Assembly (NCBI GenBank): GCA_029556615.1
Contig: JAKQDD010000171.1
Span: forward strand, 21,592 to 85,591
From: Verrucomicrobiota bacterium
Lineage (GTDB): Bacteria; Verrucomicrobiota; Verrucomicrobiia; Limisphaerales; J093
Length of the DNA: 64,000 nt
Reading direction: 5' to 3'
The first letter of the stretch is position 1; each line of letters starts with the position of its first letter. Shown piece after piece: positions 24,581 to 34,440 of this stretch. Made by a program: the position numbers and the translations under genes. The notes beneath the pieces are model-generated. The model ran no database searches and was not told the origin of the DNA. It saw nothing but the letters and a program-made list of their open reading frames with translations.

Positions 24581-25909
24581 TCATGCGACAAACGGGGCTC
24601 GCATCGTCCGAAAGCGGAGGCGGTTGGCCTCGGCGTCACCGACGAACTCCGCTCTGGTCAAGTCGAGGGTCAGATTGCGCTTGAGCTGTTCGCAGATGTC
24701 CGCGGCCAGGCAGATCACCATGGACCGGACCATCACTTCCGGGTTGGCCACGGGCGGCCGCCGGGATCGGACGCAATCGATGAAATCCCGGATGTGGTTC
24801 AGCGGCCGCTGGGTTCGGGCCGTGTAATCGGCCAGCACCTTACGGTATTCGCGCAGGAGCACCGGCGAGGAGACATCCGGCTCCGAATAGCCGTCTGCGG
24901 CCGCAGCCCAGCCTTCGGGGCCGTCGAACCGCTCGCCGCACGCGCCGTGCCAGTACTGGCACGGTTCCCACACCGAGCCAGCGACGCGGTAGAGGACCAG
25001 CTTCACGCCATTCGACAGGCGGGTCACCATGGTGGCGTCCGGCCCGGCGTACTCGAACTCGATCGAGGTGACGCCGTTCATGTCCAGTCCGGCGAGGCCT
25101 TGGGCGACCGTGTGCGCGCCCCACATGGCGACGTCGGTGGCGAAATCGTAGTAGTGGTACCAGCCGCCTCCGTTGGCGTAGGCCTTGTTGTAGGGCCGCC
25201 AGGGGGAGGGCCCGAGCCAGACGTCCCAGTCCAATTCCTCCTTGGGCGGTTCCGGTTCCGCGGGCAACCAGTCGTGGCGCAGCCCGTCGCGCCAGCGGAT
25301 GTCGGCATAGACGGTGTGAATCGGCCCCAGCCGGCCGGTCCGGGCCATTTCGATGGCGAACACATGATGCGGCTCGCTGAGCCGCTGGGCGCCGGTTTGG
25401 TAGACCCGGGCAAAGCGCCGGGCGGTTTCGGCCACCATCTGGCCCTGGGCCATCGTCAGGCAGGCGGGTTTCTCGCAGAAGACATCCTTGCCCGCTTGCA
25501 TGGCGAGGATGGAAGCCAGCGCGTGCCAGCGGTCGCCGGTGGCGATCAGCACCGCGTCTACATCGGTTCGCTCGGCCAGGAACTGGCGGAGATCACCGTA
25601 CATGGCGCAGTCCTTGTTTCCCAGCTTGCCGTCGACCATGGCCTTGGCCGCCTCACGTCGCGCGCGGAGCACGTCGCAAACGGCGACCCATTGCACCTCC
25701 GGCAGGCTCACCATCACGCTCAGGTCATACGAGCCGCGGCCGCCCAGGCCAATGCCGCCCATCACAATGCGTTCGCTGGGCGGTACGATGCCGTTGCGGC
25801 CCAGGACGGAAACGGGAACGAGACAGGGCAGCGCCGCAGCACCCGCCCCAAGGCCCGCCCGCGCCAGGAACTGGCGCCTCGTGAATCCGGCACGTGTCTC
25901 GTAGTACAT
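24581..25909 (-). CDS. Tat-exported Gfo/Idh/MocA family oxidoreductase
   Basis: 442 residues. Twin-arginine signal TRRQFLARAGLGAGAAALPCLVP, then a Rossmann fold (IVMGGIGLGGRGSYDLS) and AVCDVLRARREAAK, and the family motif as FCEKPACLTMAQGQ (the EKP lysine is present). A WHALASILAMQAGKDV stretch and the C-terminal domain complete the fold. ATG at 25909 is chosen over 25924 because GGAG lies 7 bp before it. It shares fold and export route with the gene at 2378 but they are clearly separate paralogues. The start lies within the 3' end of the overlapping glycosidase frame, an overlap of 148 bp that is too long to be a normal coupling and suggests the upstream frame has lost its proper stop. Confidence 0.92.
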   Translation of the reverse strand: MYYETRAGFTRRQFLARAGLGAGAAALPCLVPVSVLGRNGIVPPSERIVMGGIGLGGRGSYDLSVMVSLPEVQWVAVCDVLRARREAAKAMVDGKLGNKDCAMYGDLRQFLAERTDVDAVLIATGDRWHALASILAMQAGKDVFCEKPACLTMAQGQMVAETARRFARVYQTGAQRLSEPHHVFAIEMARTGRLGPIHTVYADIRWRDGLRHDWLPAEPEPPKEELDWDVWLGPSPWRPYNKAYANGGGWYHYYDFATDVAMWGAHTVAQGLAGLDMNGVTSIEFEYAGPDATMVTRLSNGVKLVLYRVAGSVWEPCQYWHGACGERFDGPEGWAAAADGYSEPDVSSPVLLREYRKVLADYTARTQRPLNHIRDFIDCVRSRRPPVANPEVMVRSMVICLAADICEQLKRNLTLDLTRAEFVGDAEANRLRFRTMRAPFVA

Positions 25910-28509
25910 ATGGCAGCTCCGCACTCATCGTACTGCACGCTCTTCCCTGCGTCACGGGAAACCGACGCGCGGAACGGCTTGCGCACGGCATCGGGCAGAT
26001 AGCAGGTGCCCTCCGGTCCCCGGCAGATCGAAGTATCCCGCAGGGGCGTCTCCATCAGCCGGCGCAGTCCGGGGAGCGGATCCTGCGCGGCTGCGGGTTG
26101 CCTTGTCGCCGGCTGCGGCGAAGCCGACTCAACGCCAGCCTTGTCGCACCTGACCAGCCACCGCACGTCGCGGCTCGAGGGACTCTCGATCGTCACGCGC
26201 CATCCGGATCCCTGCTGCGCGATGCGGGTCTTCACGCCCGCCTCCAGGGCGTCTGGCGACAGGACCACGTCCGCAGCTCTCCAGGCGGGGGGACCGGCGG
26301 GCAGGGCGATGCGCAGTTCGTAGGGATCGCCGCCGACAACACGGCTGGTTCCGGACAGCGTCCGCGCGGCGGCGTCCCAGGTCTCTTCGATCACATCGAG
26401 GATCCCCTGCGTCACATGGCGCGACGTGCTGAGCACCTGCGGATGACCCGCGATCGGACGCACGGCCAGGACGCGACACGACGCCGGGGGCAACTCGCTG
26501 GTCAGCACGCCGCGGAAGGGAGGGATGAACGTGTTCGCCCAGAAATCGAACGCCACGTACTCCTCCGCCGCCGGCAGGCCGATGCGGTCGGCGGCGCACG
26601 CGATGGTGACGTTGCTCTTTGCATTCCAGTTGTACAGCGCCACGATATCGCGCCGCACGCCGCGGCGGGCATCGGTCAACAGCCAGAGCCGGGCGGGATC
26701 GTTCTCGAAGAGATCGACCGGCCGCGGCCTGCAATCGTGGGCGGGCAGGGTCCGTTTGAGGATGTCGAGGCGTTCGGGGGGCAGATCGGGGATCCAGTCG
26801 CTGTTATAGAAGAGATGGCCGGCGATCGTGGTGAACGTGGCGTTCAGGCGCGCCTGGCCCAGCGGCGTCCGTGCGCGGACGGAGACGCAATCGGGATCGT
26901 TTTGCCAGACCCGGCCATGGAGGAAATAGTTCCTCGAAGCGTGCGGCGCCCCGATGTTGCCCGCACCGGTGTCGGGCCCGACGCGCATGGCGTCCACCAG
27001 GCCGAACGACCCGCCGAACGAGCGCATGTTCTGGGAGACGCAGCAACCGAGCAGGAACACGTCACGCCCGGCCACTTCGCGGACGAGCTTCAAGCCATCG
27101 CGGAACGCCTCGATCGGCGTCTTGCCGGGATCGTGGAGTGTCGCCTCGCCGATATGATCGTCCTGGTATTCGTTGTTCACGTACATCAAGCGCGTGGCCG
27201 TGCCGGTCCAGAGGCCATCCAATTTGAAGAAGCGATAGCCCCACTCGTGCGCGATGCGCTGCACGAGGCGGCGGAGGTGATCCCGCGCCCCGGGTTGCGT
27301 CATGTCGAGGCAGGTCCCTCCCCACGTGGTCTCGAACGGCCTGCCATCCGGGCCGGTGGCGAACCAATCCTGGTGTTCTGCGAAGAACGGATCATAGCTC
27401 GTTCCGGCAAACGGCATGAACCAGAGGCCGGGCGTCAGGCCCAGTGCCTTGAGACGGTCGGCTGCCGCCTTCATGCCCCCGGGATAGGGTCCCTTCTCAG
27501 CGTGGCTGGTGAAATTCCGCTTGGGACCGTTGGTCGAGACGCCCGCCTGCCAATGATCGTCGATTTGGACAAACCCAAAGCCGAAAGGCTTGAGTTCCTT
27601 TGCGGCCACGGCCGCCAACTGGTCCAGGTGCAGTTCGTCACAGGCTCCGCCGTGTTTCTCCATGTACCAGGTGCAGAACCCGGAGGGTTGCGGCGGCAAC
27701 CGAATGGCATAGACCTTCGCAACAGCATCCGCATAGGCTTCAAGCCCGAGACGCGCGTCGTCGAACCACCCCAGCGCGAAGGTCTCGAGCGCCGCATCCT
27801 GGCCGGGCTCGATGCGAAGTCGCCCGTAGTCAATTTGCGCGGTCATCCGGACCGCGCCGTCCGTTGCGGAAGAGAGCACGACACCGCTGCCGCGATCCTG
27901 CGTGATCCAGCCGCCCACCGCGCCGTGGCGCGTCGCGGGATCGACACATCCCAGGTAGGCGTAGCTGCCAACGCCATTCGTTGCCGCCCCCAATCCCCCG
28001 GTGCCGAAGGCGCGCAACTCGGACGCTGGTCTTCCCAGGTCCAGCGCGGCGTCGAGCACTTTGACCCTGCTGTGAACCACTGGGGTGCTGCTGCCGTTGT
28101 GCAGGCGTGAAGAAAAGACCACGAACGGCAGGCTCGGATAGAGCGCCAGGCGATCCCGATTCCCGTCCGAGCGAACGATGTCGATCCCCTGGCCGCGGCC
28201 GAGATGCGGATCATCGCACGCCGTGACAGTGGCCTGGCCACCACCGGCGGCAAAGGCGCCGTGCACGGCAAAGCGTCGCTGCGCCGGCTTATGGCGAAGG
28301 GCAAACGACTCCGCGAGCGGATCGTACTCGACCGCGTAGAGGGCGTTCTCGATCCGAAGGACGTCGCGGGGAGCGGCGGGATCGGCCTGAGGGGCCATCG
28401 CCGGCCGGCTTGCTTTCGGCCCTGCCGCCAGATCCTGGGCGGCGAAGCTCACGACGGGAGCAATGGCTGCCAGGGACATTAGCAGAATCGTGAGCATGCC
28501 CGATGTCAT
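25762..28509 (-). CDS. Exported GH36-like (clan GH-D) glycosidase with a possible GH43 stub
   Basis: Predicted secreted alpha-galactosidase-like enzyme. The signal peptide LTILLMSLAAIAPVVSFAA is followed by a beta-sandwich supersaddle region and a TIM barrel: GFCTWYMEKHGG, FGFVQIDDHWQAG, GLTPGLWFMPF, FFKLDGLW (Asp431, the expected nucleophile) and MRVGPDTGAG, where the acid/base would lie. A C-terminal beta domain ends near residue 800. Beyond that, PLPGLRRLMETPLRDTS and ICRGPEGTCYL (about residues 811-838) look like the start of a GH43 domain, after which the frame makes no sense and overruns the next gene by 148 bp. The real product may be a two-enzyme fusion truncated by deletion or frameshift. 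Exact substrate is unknown. Confidence 0.78.
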   Translation of the reverse strand: MTSGMLTILLMSLAAIAPVVSFAAQDLAAGPKASRPAMAPQADPAAPRDVLRIENALYAVEYDPLAESFALRHKPAQRRFAVHGAFAAGGGQATVTACDDPHLGRGQGIDIVRSDGNRDRLALYPSLPFVVFSSRLHNGSSTPVVHSRVKVLDAALDLGRPASELRAFGTGGLGAATNGVGSYAYLGCVDPATRHGAVGGWITQDRGSGVVLSSATDGAVRMTAQIDYGRLRIEPGQDAALETFALGWFDDARLGLEAYADAVAKVYAIRLPPQPSGFCTWYMEKHGGACDELHLDQLAAVAAKELKPFGFGFVQIDDHWQAGVSTNGPKRNFTSHAEKGPYPGGMKAAADRLKALGLTPGLWFMPFAGTSYDPFFAEHQDWFATGPDGRPFETTWGGTCLDMTQPGARDHLRRLVQRIAHEWGYRFFKLDGLWTGTATRLMYVNNEYQDDHIGEATLHDPGKTPIEAFRDGLKLVREVAGRDVFLLGCCVSQNMRSFGGSFGLVDAMRVGPDTGAGNIGAPHASRNYFLHGRVWQNDPDCVSVRARTPLGQARLNATFTTIAGHLFYNSDWIPDLPPERLDILKRTLPAHDCRPRPVDLFENDPARLWLLTDARRGVRRDIVALYNWNAKSNVTIACAADRIGLPAAEEYVAFDFWANTFIPPFRGVLTSELPPASCRVLAVRPIAGHPQVLSTSRHVTQGILDVIEETWDAAARTLSGTSRVVGGDPYELRIALPAGPPAWRAADVVLSPDALEAGVKTRIAQQGSGWRVTIESPSSRDVRWLVRCDKAGVESASPQPATRQPAAAQDPLPGLRRLMETPLRDTSICRGPEGTCYLPDAVRKPFRASVSRDAGKSVQYDECGAAICTTRHVPDSRGASSWRGRALGRVLRRCPVSFPFPSWAATASYRPANAL

Positions 28510-28660
28510 GATGTCATCGTATCGTCTGGGTCAATGACGGTGAAAGCCATTTCGATTGGCGCCATGGAACAGCGGAGTGATACGCTTCGGAACGCAATGG
28601 ACAAGGCCGCCAGTTTCCCGTCCCAGCCGGGGGACCTTCCCGGCGGGGATCGTTGATTCC

Positions 28661-29734
28661 ATGGAACCCGATTCAAGAAAGCGCGCCCAAGCGCGCGTGA
28701 ACCGGATCGCCAGCTTCAAGGCGGAGCTGGCGGAGCTCGAGCGCGAGCAGGCCCTCATTCTCAGCCCGGAACAGCGGACCGGACTCGAGACGCATCTCGA
28801 GCGCCTGCTGGCCGGGTTCAGCCGGGAGTTCGGCATCGACGCCACGGAATCGGCCAGGCGCATCTCGTGGGGCATGCGGGTAGCGGCGTTGCTGGGGACG
28901 GCGGCCCTGGTGGCGGCGCTGATTTTGTTCCTGCAGCGGGTCTGGGGTCACCTGCCCACCACCGCGCACGTCACGATCCTCGCCGGGGTCCCGCTCCTTT
29001 TGTTGGCGGGGGCGCAGGCGGCGGGCCGCCGCGGCAGCGACCCGTTCTACCCGGCGCTACTGTGTCTCGCCGCGGGGGTGGCCTTCGTGACCCAGTTGAA
29101 TGCGCTGGGGAGCGTCCTGAACGTGGCGCCGTCGCCCCTGGCGCTGCTCGCGTGGTCGCTTGTTGCGCTGCTGATGGCCTATGCGTACGGTCTCCGGCTG
29201 ATCCTGGCGGCGGGATTGGTCTTGCTGTGCGCCACGGTGGCAGCGCTTGCGACCGCAGCCCTGGGTGAAGACTGGGCGAACCTGATGCCCCACCGGGCCG
29301 GCTTTCTGATCCCGCCCGCCCTGGTTCTGTACCTGATCCCGGAAGCCCGGCGCGGCGAGGATCGGCACGACTTCGATTTCATCTACCGCACGGTGGGGGC
29401 TGGCACCGGGTTGACGGCGCTGTTGATCTTCTCGTTCGAGGGCCACCTCTGCTGTCATGGCCTGGCACCGCGCGTGGCCGCCGCCCTCTGCGAAATCCTC
29501 GGTCTGCTGCTGAGCGCCGCGGTGGTCTATCATGGACTGCGCCTGGTGCGGACCGGGTTGGTGAACCTGGGCGCAATCGGGTTTGTCGTGTTCCTGTACG
29601 TCCGACTGCATGCCTGGTGGTGGGAGGCGCTGCCCAAGTACTTGTTCTTCCTGTTCCTCGGCCTGATTGCCCTCGGACTGGTGGCGGTGTTCCGGCGGCT
29701 GCGGGCCCGGCTCGGGAGAAAGGCCAGCCGATGA
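28661..29734 (+). CDS. DUF2157-type polytopic membrane protein
   Basis: 357 residues. A soluble N-terminal helical region (RVNRIASFKAELAELEREQALIL, GLETHLERLLAGFSREFGID) precedes about ten transmembrane segments starting with VAALLGTAALVAALILFLQRV. This layout fits DUF2157 membrane proteins, whose function is unknown. ATG at 28661 has GGCGGGGAT upstream; the frame is open to 28556 but lacks conserved sequence there. It overlaps the next gene by 4 bp (ATGA), so the pair is translationally coupled. Confidence 0.75.
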   Translation: MEPDSRKRAQARVNRIASFKAELAELEREQALILSPEQRTGLETHLERLLAGFSREFGIDATESARRISWGMRVAALLGTAALVAALILFLQRVWGHLPTTAHVTILAGVPLLLLAGAQAAGRRGSDPFYPALLCLAAGVAFVTQLNALGSVLNVAPSPLALLAWSLVALLMAYAYGLRLILAAGLVLLCATVAALATAALGEDWANLMPHRAGFLIPPALVLYLIPEARRGEDRHDFDFIYRTVGAGTGLTALLIFSFEGHLCCHGLAPRVAAALCEILGLLLSAAVVYHGLRLVRTGLVNLGAIGFVVFLYVRLHAWWWEALPKYLFFLFLGLIALGLVAVFRRLRARLGRKASR

Positions 29735-30471
29735 AGCGATGCCTGCTCCTGGCCACGGCCATGGTCATCCTGGCCACGAATGCCTGGGTCCTCGTGTCGG
29801 CCCACCGCAACCAGCGCCAGCCCGTCGGGGGCACTCTGCGACTGACGGAGCGGGAGCTCGCCCTTGCCGAGTTCCCGGCGGAGAGCACCGTGACGATCCT
29901 GCGATTGCAATGGGACGTTCCGTCCGAATCGTCCCGCTGGAACCGGCTCGCCGTCTGGTTGAACGCCGCGAAACTGGCGGAGCTGGGCTTCGACTGCCAC
30001 GTGCCGGTCGACGATCCCGACGCGCGGAGGCACTACGGATCCCTGACGCCGCGGCCGGCTTTCATCGTCCTCGAGTTCGAGGGCGACGCCTGGCGGCAAG
30101 CCCCCCCTGATCGCAAGTCCCGAACGCGCCTTTTTGCCGTCGACGCCGGGTGCGATGCGTTGCCGCTGCGCGCGCGGTACGCGGACACGAACCGCTACGC
30201 CATGGTTCGCGGCACGGTGCGTTTGGTCTTTGAGGATCGGAACCCGGACGATGCGGTTTCCTCGCGCATGCCGCGTCTGGGAGGGTCGATCGAGACCTTG
30301 ATGCCGTCCGCGATCTTCGTGCCCCAGCCGCACCGTCGCGCGCTCGCTGAATTCCGTCGGCCTGAGCCGCGCCCCCCGGAAGACAGGGGGCAACCGCCGC
30401 GCTATGCGGTCACTGTCTCCTGGGGTGCGCACTACGAACCCTGGGTGCGCGACGTGGTGCGGCTTCCGTAA
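29731..30471 (+). CDS. DUF4824-like exported protein
   Basis: 246 residues. An N-terminal hydrophobic segment (LLLATAMVILATNAWVLVSA) is followed by the family block LRLTERELALAEFPAESTVTILRLQWD, WNRLAVWLNAAKLAELGFD and FIVLEFEGDAWR, then LFAVDAGCDALPLRARY. This matches DUF4824, which is often encoded beside DUF2157 proteins. The role is unknown; the pair probably works as one envelope unit. The ATG overlaps the upstream stop codon. Confidence 0.75.
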   Translation: MKRCLLLATAMVILATNAWVLVSAHRNQRQPVGGTLRLTERELALAEFPAESTVTILRLQWDVPSESSRWNRLAVWLNAAKLAELGFDCHVPVDDPDARRHYGSLTPRPAFIVLEFEGDAWRQAPPDRKSRTRLFAVDAGCDALPLRARYADTNRYAMVRGTVRLVFEDRNPDDAVSSRMPRLGGSIETLMPSAIFVPQPHRRALAEFRRPEPRPPEDRGQPPRYAVTVSWGAHYEPWVRDVVRLP

Positions 30472-30596
30472 AACCCGGCGTTGGCCAAGACCACGCCAGG
30501 GCGCGCATGGCTCCTTCCCTCGCCCCGCGACTGGGCACAGCGCGGCGAGGGAGACGGCAGTTTGCGGCCCCCCCCAGAATGCGTCGGTTCATGCGC

Positions 30597-30625
30597 TTGT
30601 AACGGCCAAGCGATTAGGCTATGCT
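30597..30625 (+). promoter_or_regulatory. Sigma-70-like promoter candidate for the FecR-TPR-barrel gene
   Basis: TTGTAA at 30597-30602 and TATGCT at 30620-30625 are separated by 17 bp. It lies about 100 bp before the preferred start codon in an otherwise GC-rich gap of 253 bp that holds no other gene. Confidence 0.45.
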
Positions 30626-30724
30626 GTGAGCACACCCGACACCCCAGTCCCGGTTGTTCCGCCTTGCGTTGCGGGGTGCAGTCCGTCGGTGAAGCAACCG
30701 AGGTCTCGAGGGGTTGCGGCAACC

Positions 30725-33700
30725 ATGACGTGCGCGAGCAGGGTTGACGGTTGGACTCACTCCTCCCAAGGGCAGTGGCGGCATGTCCCCGGGGGTCCCC
30801 TGCTCCGTCGCGTCAGGATGCTGAGCTCTGTCGTGACCGTTCTCCTGACGAGCGCATCACTCCTGCAGGCTGCGCAGGTGCTGCGCGGCACCGAGTTTGT
30901 CCTGCTCCATGTCCAGGGCGATGTCGACGTGGCGGCGCCCGGCGTCGACGACTGGTCTCCGGCAACCGCGGGGGTCCTGCTGGGCGTCGGCCACCGCCTC
31001 CGGACCGGCCCCGAGAGCCGGGCTGCGCTGCGCTCTGCCGCGACGGCGACAGTGGTCCAGGTGGGTGCGGAGACCAGCGTCGAATTCCAGCCGAAACCGG
31101 CCGACCGACCGGGCTTGGTCTGGCGGTTTCTTCGAGGCTTCGGCTACTTCTTCAACCGGGACCGCGCCCTGGATGAGGTCATTGACAGCGACTACGCGGC
31201 TGCGGGCCCGCGGAGCACGGAGTTCCACGTTCGCGTCGGCCCCGAGGGGCTGGCAGTCTTCGTATTCGACGGAGAAGTCGACGTATCGAATGCTCGGGGA
31301 CGAACCGCACTGGGCTCCGGGGAGACGGCGGTTGTTGAACCCGGGGCTGCGCCCCGCCCGGGCGGGCGCGTCGAGGCGGTCCATGTGATCCAGTGGTGCC
31401 TCCGCTACCCCGCGGTGCTGCGGTTGGAGGATCTCGATTGGCCCGACGATGCCGCAGTGGTCCTGGCAACCTCATGGTCGGCCTACCGGCTCGGGGATCC
31501 GCTGACGGCGTTGTCCCAGTACCCGCGGGGTCGGGTGTCGGAATCCGAAGCCGAGCGGGTCTATCGCGCCGGACTGGCACTGGGCGTCGGCGACGTTGAG
31601 GCCGCCGAGCGTTGGCTGGCGGCGGTGTCAGCACGATCCGAAGCAGCTGAAGCGATCCGACACACCGTGGCCGCCGTCAAGTTCCTGGGGCGCGCAGGCT
31701 CGAAGCCCTCCGAAACCGCCACGGGGTGGATGGCGCAGTCCTACGTTCTCCAATCGCTGGCGGGAATGCGGACCGCGGAACTCGCGAAAGCGCTGGACGC
31801 AGCGCGCCAAGCGACGGTGCTGGCGCCGGACTGGGGCGCGGCCTGGGTGCGCCTTGCGGAACTCGAGTTCAGCCATGGCAACCTCGCCGCCGCCCGGGCA
31901 AGCCTCGATCGGGGGATGGCGCTGGCCCCTCTCCATCCCGTGGGATGGGCGCTGACGGGGTTCATCGCCGCCGGTCAGGGGCGGATTGAGGAAGCGATCA
32001 GTGCCTTCGATCACGCCATCACTCGGGACGGCGCGCTGGCCGACGCGTGGCTTGGGCGCGGCTTGTGCCGGACCCGAAAGGGCGACCGCGAGGGCGGTCG
32101 CACCGACCTGCTCGTCGCCGCCGCGCTCGAACCGCAGCGTTCCGTCCTGCGCAGTTACCTGGGCAAAGCTTTCGCCGACGCCGGGCAAGCCGAATCCGCG
32201 CGCCGCGAATTCCACCTCGCCCGCGCCTTGGACGCCGGGGATCCCACCTCCTACCTCTACTCCGCCCTGCAGCAGCACGCCGAGAACCGGGTCAACGACG
32301 CAATCCGCGACCTCGAGAGGTCCCGGGCCTTGAACGACCGGCGCGGGCTCTACCGCTCCGCACTTCTCCTGGACCAGGATCGGGCGGTGCGGAGCGCGAA
32401 TCTGGCCCGCCTGTACCAGGATGCAGGCATGACGGAGCAGGGGTTGCGCGAGGCGGGCCGCGCGATGGCGGCGGACTACGCCAACTACTCGGCGCACCTG
32501 TTTCTTGCCAACGCGTATGACGTCCTCCGGGATCCAGGCAGGGTCGATCTCCGCTACGAGACGCCGGCCGTGGCGGAATACACCATTGCCAACCTCCTGG
32601 CTCCCGCGGGAGCTGGCGCCCTTTCGAGCGCCGTCTCGCAAGGCGAGTACTCCCGCCTCTTCGAGAGTGACCACCTGGCGCTTGCATCGACCACCACCTA
32701 CACCAGCCGGGGCGATTGGGCCGAGACCGGTGCCCAGTATGGCACCATGGACACCGTGAGCTATGCGCTCGAGGGGATCTACGCCAGCCAGCGGGGGTAT
32801 GCGCCAAACCAGGACTTCGTCGAACGCCAGATGGGTGTTCAGTTCCGCCAGCAAATCAGCTCCGCCGATGCCGTGTTCGTCCGGCTCTCGGACTACCACG
32901 CGGAGGGCGGCGACATCAGGAGTCGCTACGATCCGTCCCAGGCGGCAGCCGGCTACCGCACGCGCGAGGATCAGGACCCCGGTCTCCTGGTGGGCTACCA
33001 TCGTCAGTGGACGCCCGGAGCGCACACGCTGGTCATCGCGGGCCGGACGAAGGCCGACTATCAGGTGACGGACCCGCATCATCCGTCGCTCTTTGTGCTC
33101 CAGGAACCCGGGATCCCGCCGGCGTTCGTCGAACCGGTCGAGACGACTCTGGACTACGGGAGCGAGATCGCGGTGACCACGCTGGAAGCCCAGCAACTGT
33201 GGCAGACGGCGGCCCGGCACGCGGTCGTTGGAGTCCGCTATCAGAACGGGTCCATCGAAGCCTCGAATGCCATGCAGTACGGCGCCGTCCTCGGAGACAG
33301 CGCCCCCTACTTCCCGAACGACGGCGTGGCGGCGGCAACGGAGGTTGGCGGCGACCTGGAACGATTCAGCGCGTACGCCTACCTGCAGTTCACGGTGCTG
33401 CCCCGCCTTCAGGGCGTCGCTGGCGTGACCTACGATTCCCTGCGGTACCCTCGGAACTTCCGCGCTCCGCCCATCACGCCCGGGGAGGAGACCCGGGACC
33501 TGGTCTCACCGAAGGCGGGTTTGCTCTGGAATCCGCTCCCGTGCACCTGGCTGCAGGCGGCCGGCTTTCAGTCGCTGAGCGGCGCCAGCCTGGACCAGAG
33601 CGTGCGCATCGAACCGACGCACGTGGCGGGGTTTCCCCAGGCGTTCCGCGGGTACATTCCGGAGTCCGTCGCGGGAGCGAGCGCCGGTGCGGAAATCGAA

Positions 33701-34351
33701 GGCGTGGGGGTATTGTGGGAGCAGAAGCTCGGCGCCGGCACGTATGTGGGGGTATCGGCCCAGTGGGGTTGGTCCGAGGCGGACCGGGCGATCGGGGTAT
33801 TCCAGTACGTGCCGCCCTCGTGGACGGACCCGGATCCCTATTGGTTCGAGCGGCCTGCGGCGATGACGGAGAGTCTCGACTACCGCGAGCGGTTGGTGCA
33901 AGTCACCCTGGACCAGTTGCTGGGAGCCCACTGGGCTTTGGGTCTGCGTTATCGCTGGACGGACGTCGACCTGGACGAGGTGTTTGGCTCGATTCCGGAG
34001 GATCCAGCCGTGACGCGGATCAACGGGGCGTTCCGGCCTCGGCAAAGCCTGGGGTCCACGTGGCAGCAGGCGCTCGCGCAGGTGATCTATAATCACCCCG
34101 GCGGTTGGTTCGCCCAGGCCCAGATCCGATGGAACCGGCAGAGCAACCATGGCTACGCGCCCGCCCTCGGCAGCGACGAGTTCTGGCAGGCTGATGTCGT
34201 GGGCGGCTGCCGCTTCTGGAAGCGCCGGGCCGAAGTGGCGCTGGGACTTCTGAACGTCGCTGACACCGATTACTCCTACAACCCGCTCGCCGGCGGCGGC
34301 GGTTGGCCTCGCGAACGCCTGCTCGTGGTGCGCCTCCGATTGAGTTTTTAG
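30725..34351 (+). CDS. FecR - TPR - outer-membrane beta-barrel fusion protein
   Basis: 1208 residues, predicted outer-membrane protein with an unusual fusion. After a signal peptide (RRVRMLSSVVTVLLTSASLLQAA) comes a FecR-like domain (VGHRLRTGPESRAALRSA, EFHVRVGPEGLAVFVFDGEVDV, LGSGETAVVEPG). At least six TPR units follow (WVRLAELEFSHGNLAAARAS, GWALTGFIAAGQGRIEEAIS, AWLGRGLCRTRKGDREGG). The last 600 residues look like a TonB-receptor-type beta-barrel without a plug: alternating aromatic strands and a C-terminal RLRLSF ending in Phe, the outer-membrane assembly signal. FecR domains normally sit in the periplasm and relay signals. The start at 30725 has GAGGGG upstream; ATG at 30818 would still keep most of the signal peptide. 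Its TAG stop is the first base triplet of a type B repeat. Confidence 0.8.
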   Translation: MTCASRVDGWTHSSQGQWRHVPGGPLLRRVRMLSSVVTVLLTSASLLQAAQVLRGTEFVLLHVQGDVDVAAPGVDDWSPATAGVLLGVGHRLRTGPESRAALRSAATATVVQVGAETSVEFQPKPADRPGLVWRFLRGFGYFFNRDRALDEVIDSDYAAAGPRSTEFHVRVGPEGLAVFVFDGEVDVSNARGRTALGSGETAVVEPGAAPRPGGRVEAVHVIQWCLRYPAVLRLEDLDWPDDAAVVLATSWSAYRLGDPLTALSQYPRGRVSESEAERVYRAGLALGVGDVEAAERWLAAVSARSEAAEAIRHTVAAVKFLGRAGSKPSETATGWMAQSYVLQSLAGMRTAELAKALDAARQATVLAPDWGAAWVRLAELEFSHGNLAAARASLDRGMALAPLHPVGWALTGFIAAGQGRIEEAISAFDHAITRDGALADAWLGRGLCRTRKGDREGGRTDLLVAAALEPQRSVLRSYLGKAFADAGQAESARREFHLARALDAGDPTSYLYSALQQHAENRVNDAIRDLERSRALNDRRGLYRSALLLDQDRAVRSANLARLYQDAGMTEQGLREAGRAMAADYANYSAHLFLANAYDVLRDPGRVDLRYETPAVAEYTIANLLAPAGAGALSSAVSQGEYSRLFESDHLALASTTTYTSRGDWAETGAQYGTMDTVSYALEGIYASQRGYAPNQDFVERQMGVQFRQQISSADAVFVRLSDYHAEGGDIRSRYDPSQAAAGYRTREDQDPGLLVGYHRQWTPGAHTLVIAGRTKADYQVTDPHHPSLFVLQEPGIPPAFVEPVETTLDYGSEIAVTTLEAQQLWQTAARHAVVGVRYQNGSIEASNAMQYGAVLGDSAPYFPNDGVAAATEVGGDLERFSAYAYLQFTVLPRLQGVAGVTYDSLRYPRNFRAPPITPGEETRDLVSPKAGLLWNPLPCTWLQAAGFQSLSGASLDQSVRIEPTHVAGFPQAFRGYIPESVAGASAGAEIEGVGVLWEQKLGAGTYVGVSAQWGWSEADRAIGVFQYVPPSWTDPDPYWFERPAAMTESLDYRERLVQVTLDQLLGAHWALGLRYRWTDVDLDEVFGSIPEDPAVTRINGAFRPRQSLGSTWQQALAQVIYNHPGGWFAQAQIRWNRQSNHGYAPALGSDEFWQADVVGGCRFWKRRAEVALGLLNVADTDYSYNPLAGGGGWPRERLLVVRLRLSF

Positions 34352-34437
34352 CGAGGCGCCGCCTCAGACCGATGAAGCATGCAGTCCAAAGACACCGTGG
34401 GGGGGGCAGCGGGGCACCCTGCCTCCGCGCCTCGCTA
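34349..34437. repeat. Type B inverted-repeat element, full copy
   Basis: 89 bp from TAGCGAGGCGC (34349-34359) to GCGCCTCGCTA (34427-34437). The first three bases are the stop codon of the FecR-TPR-barrel gene. The interior (CAGACCGATGAAGCATGCAG, GGGGCACCCTGCCTCCGC) matches the copy in der. The left end is itself a palindrome (GAGGCGCCGCCTC), which gives it a REP-like hairpin. Confidence 0.88.
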
Positions 34438-34440
34438 ACG

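Noticed and set aside
23327..26002. Long plus-strand open frame across pseudopilin and oxidoreductase genes
   Set aside because: Spans several real minus-strand genes without any conserved domain.
30404..30724. N-terminal extension of the FecR-TPR-barrel protein
   Set aside because: It overlaps the DUF4824-like gene and runs through a promoter-like region; no conserved sequence.
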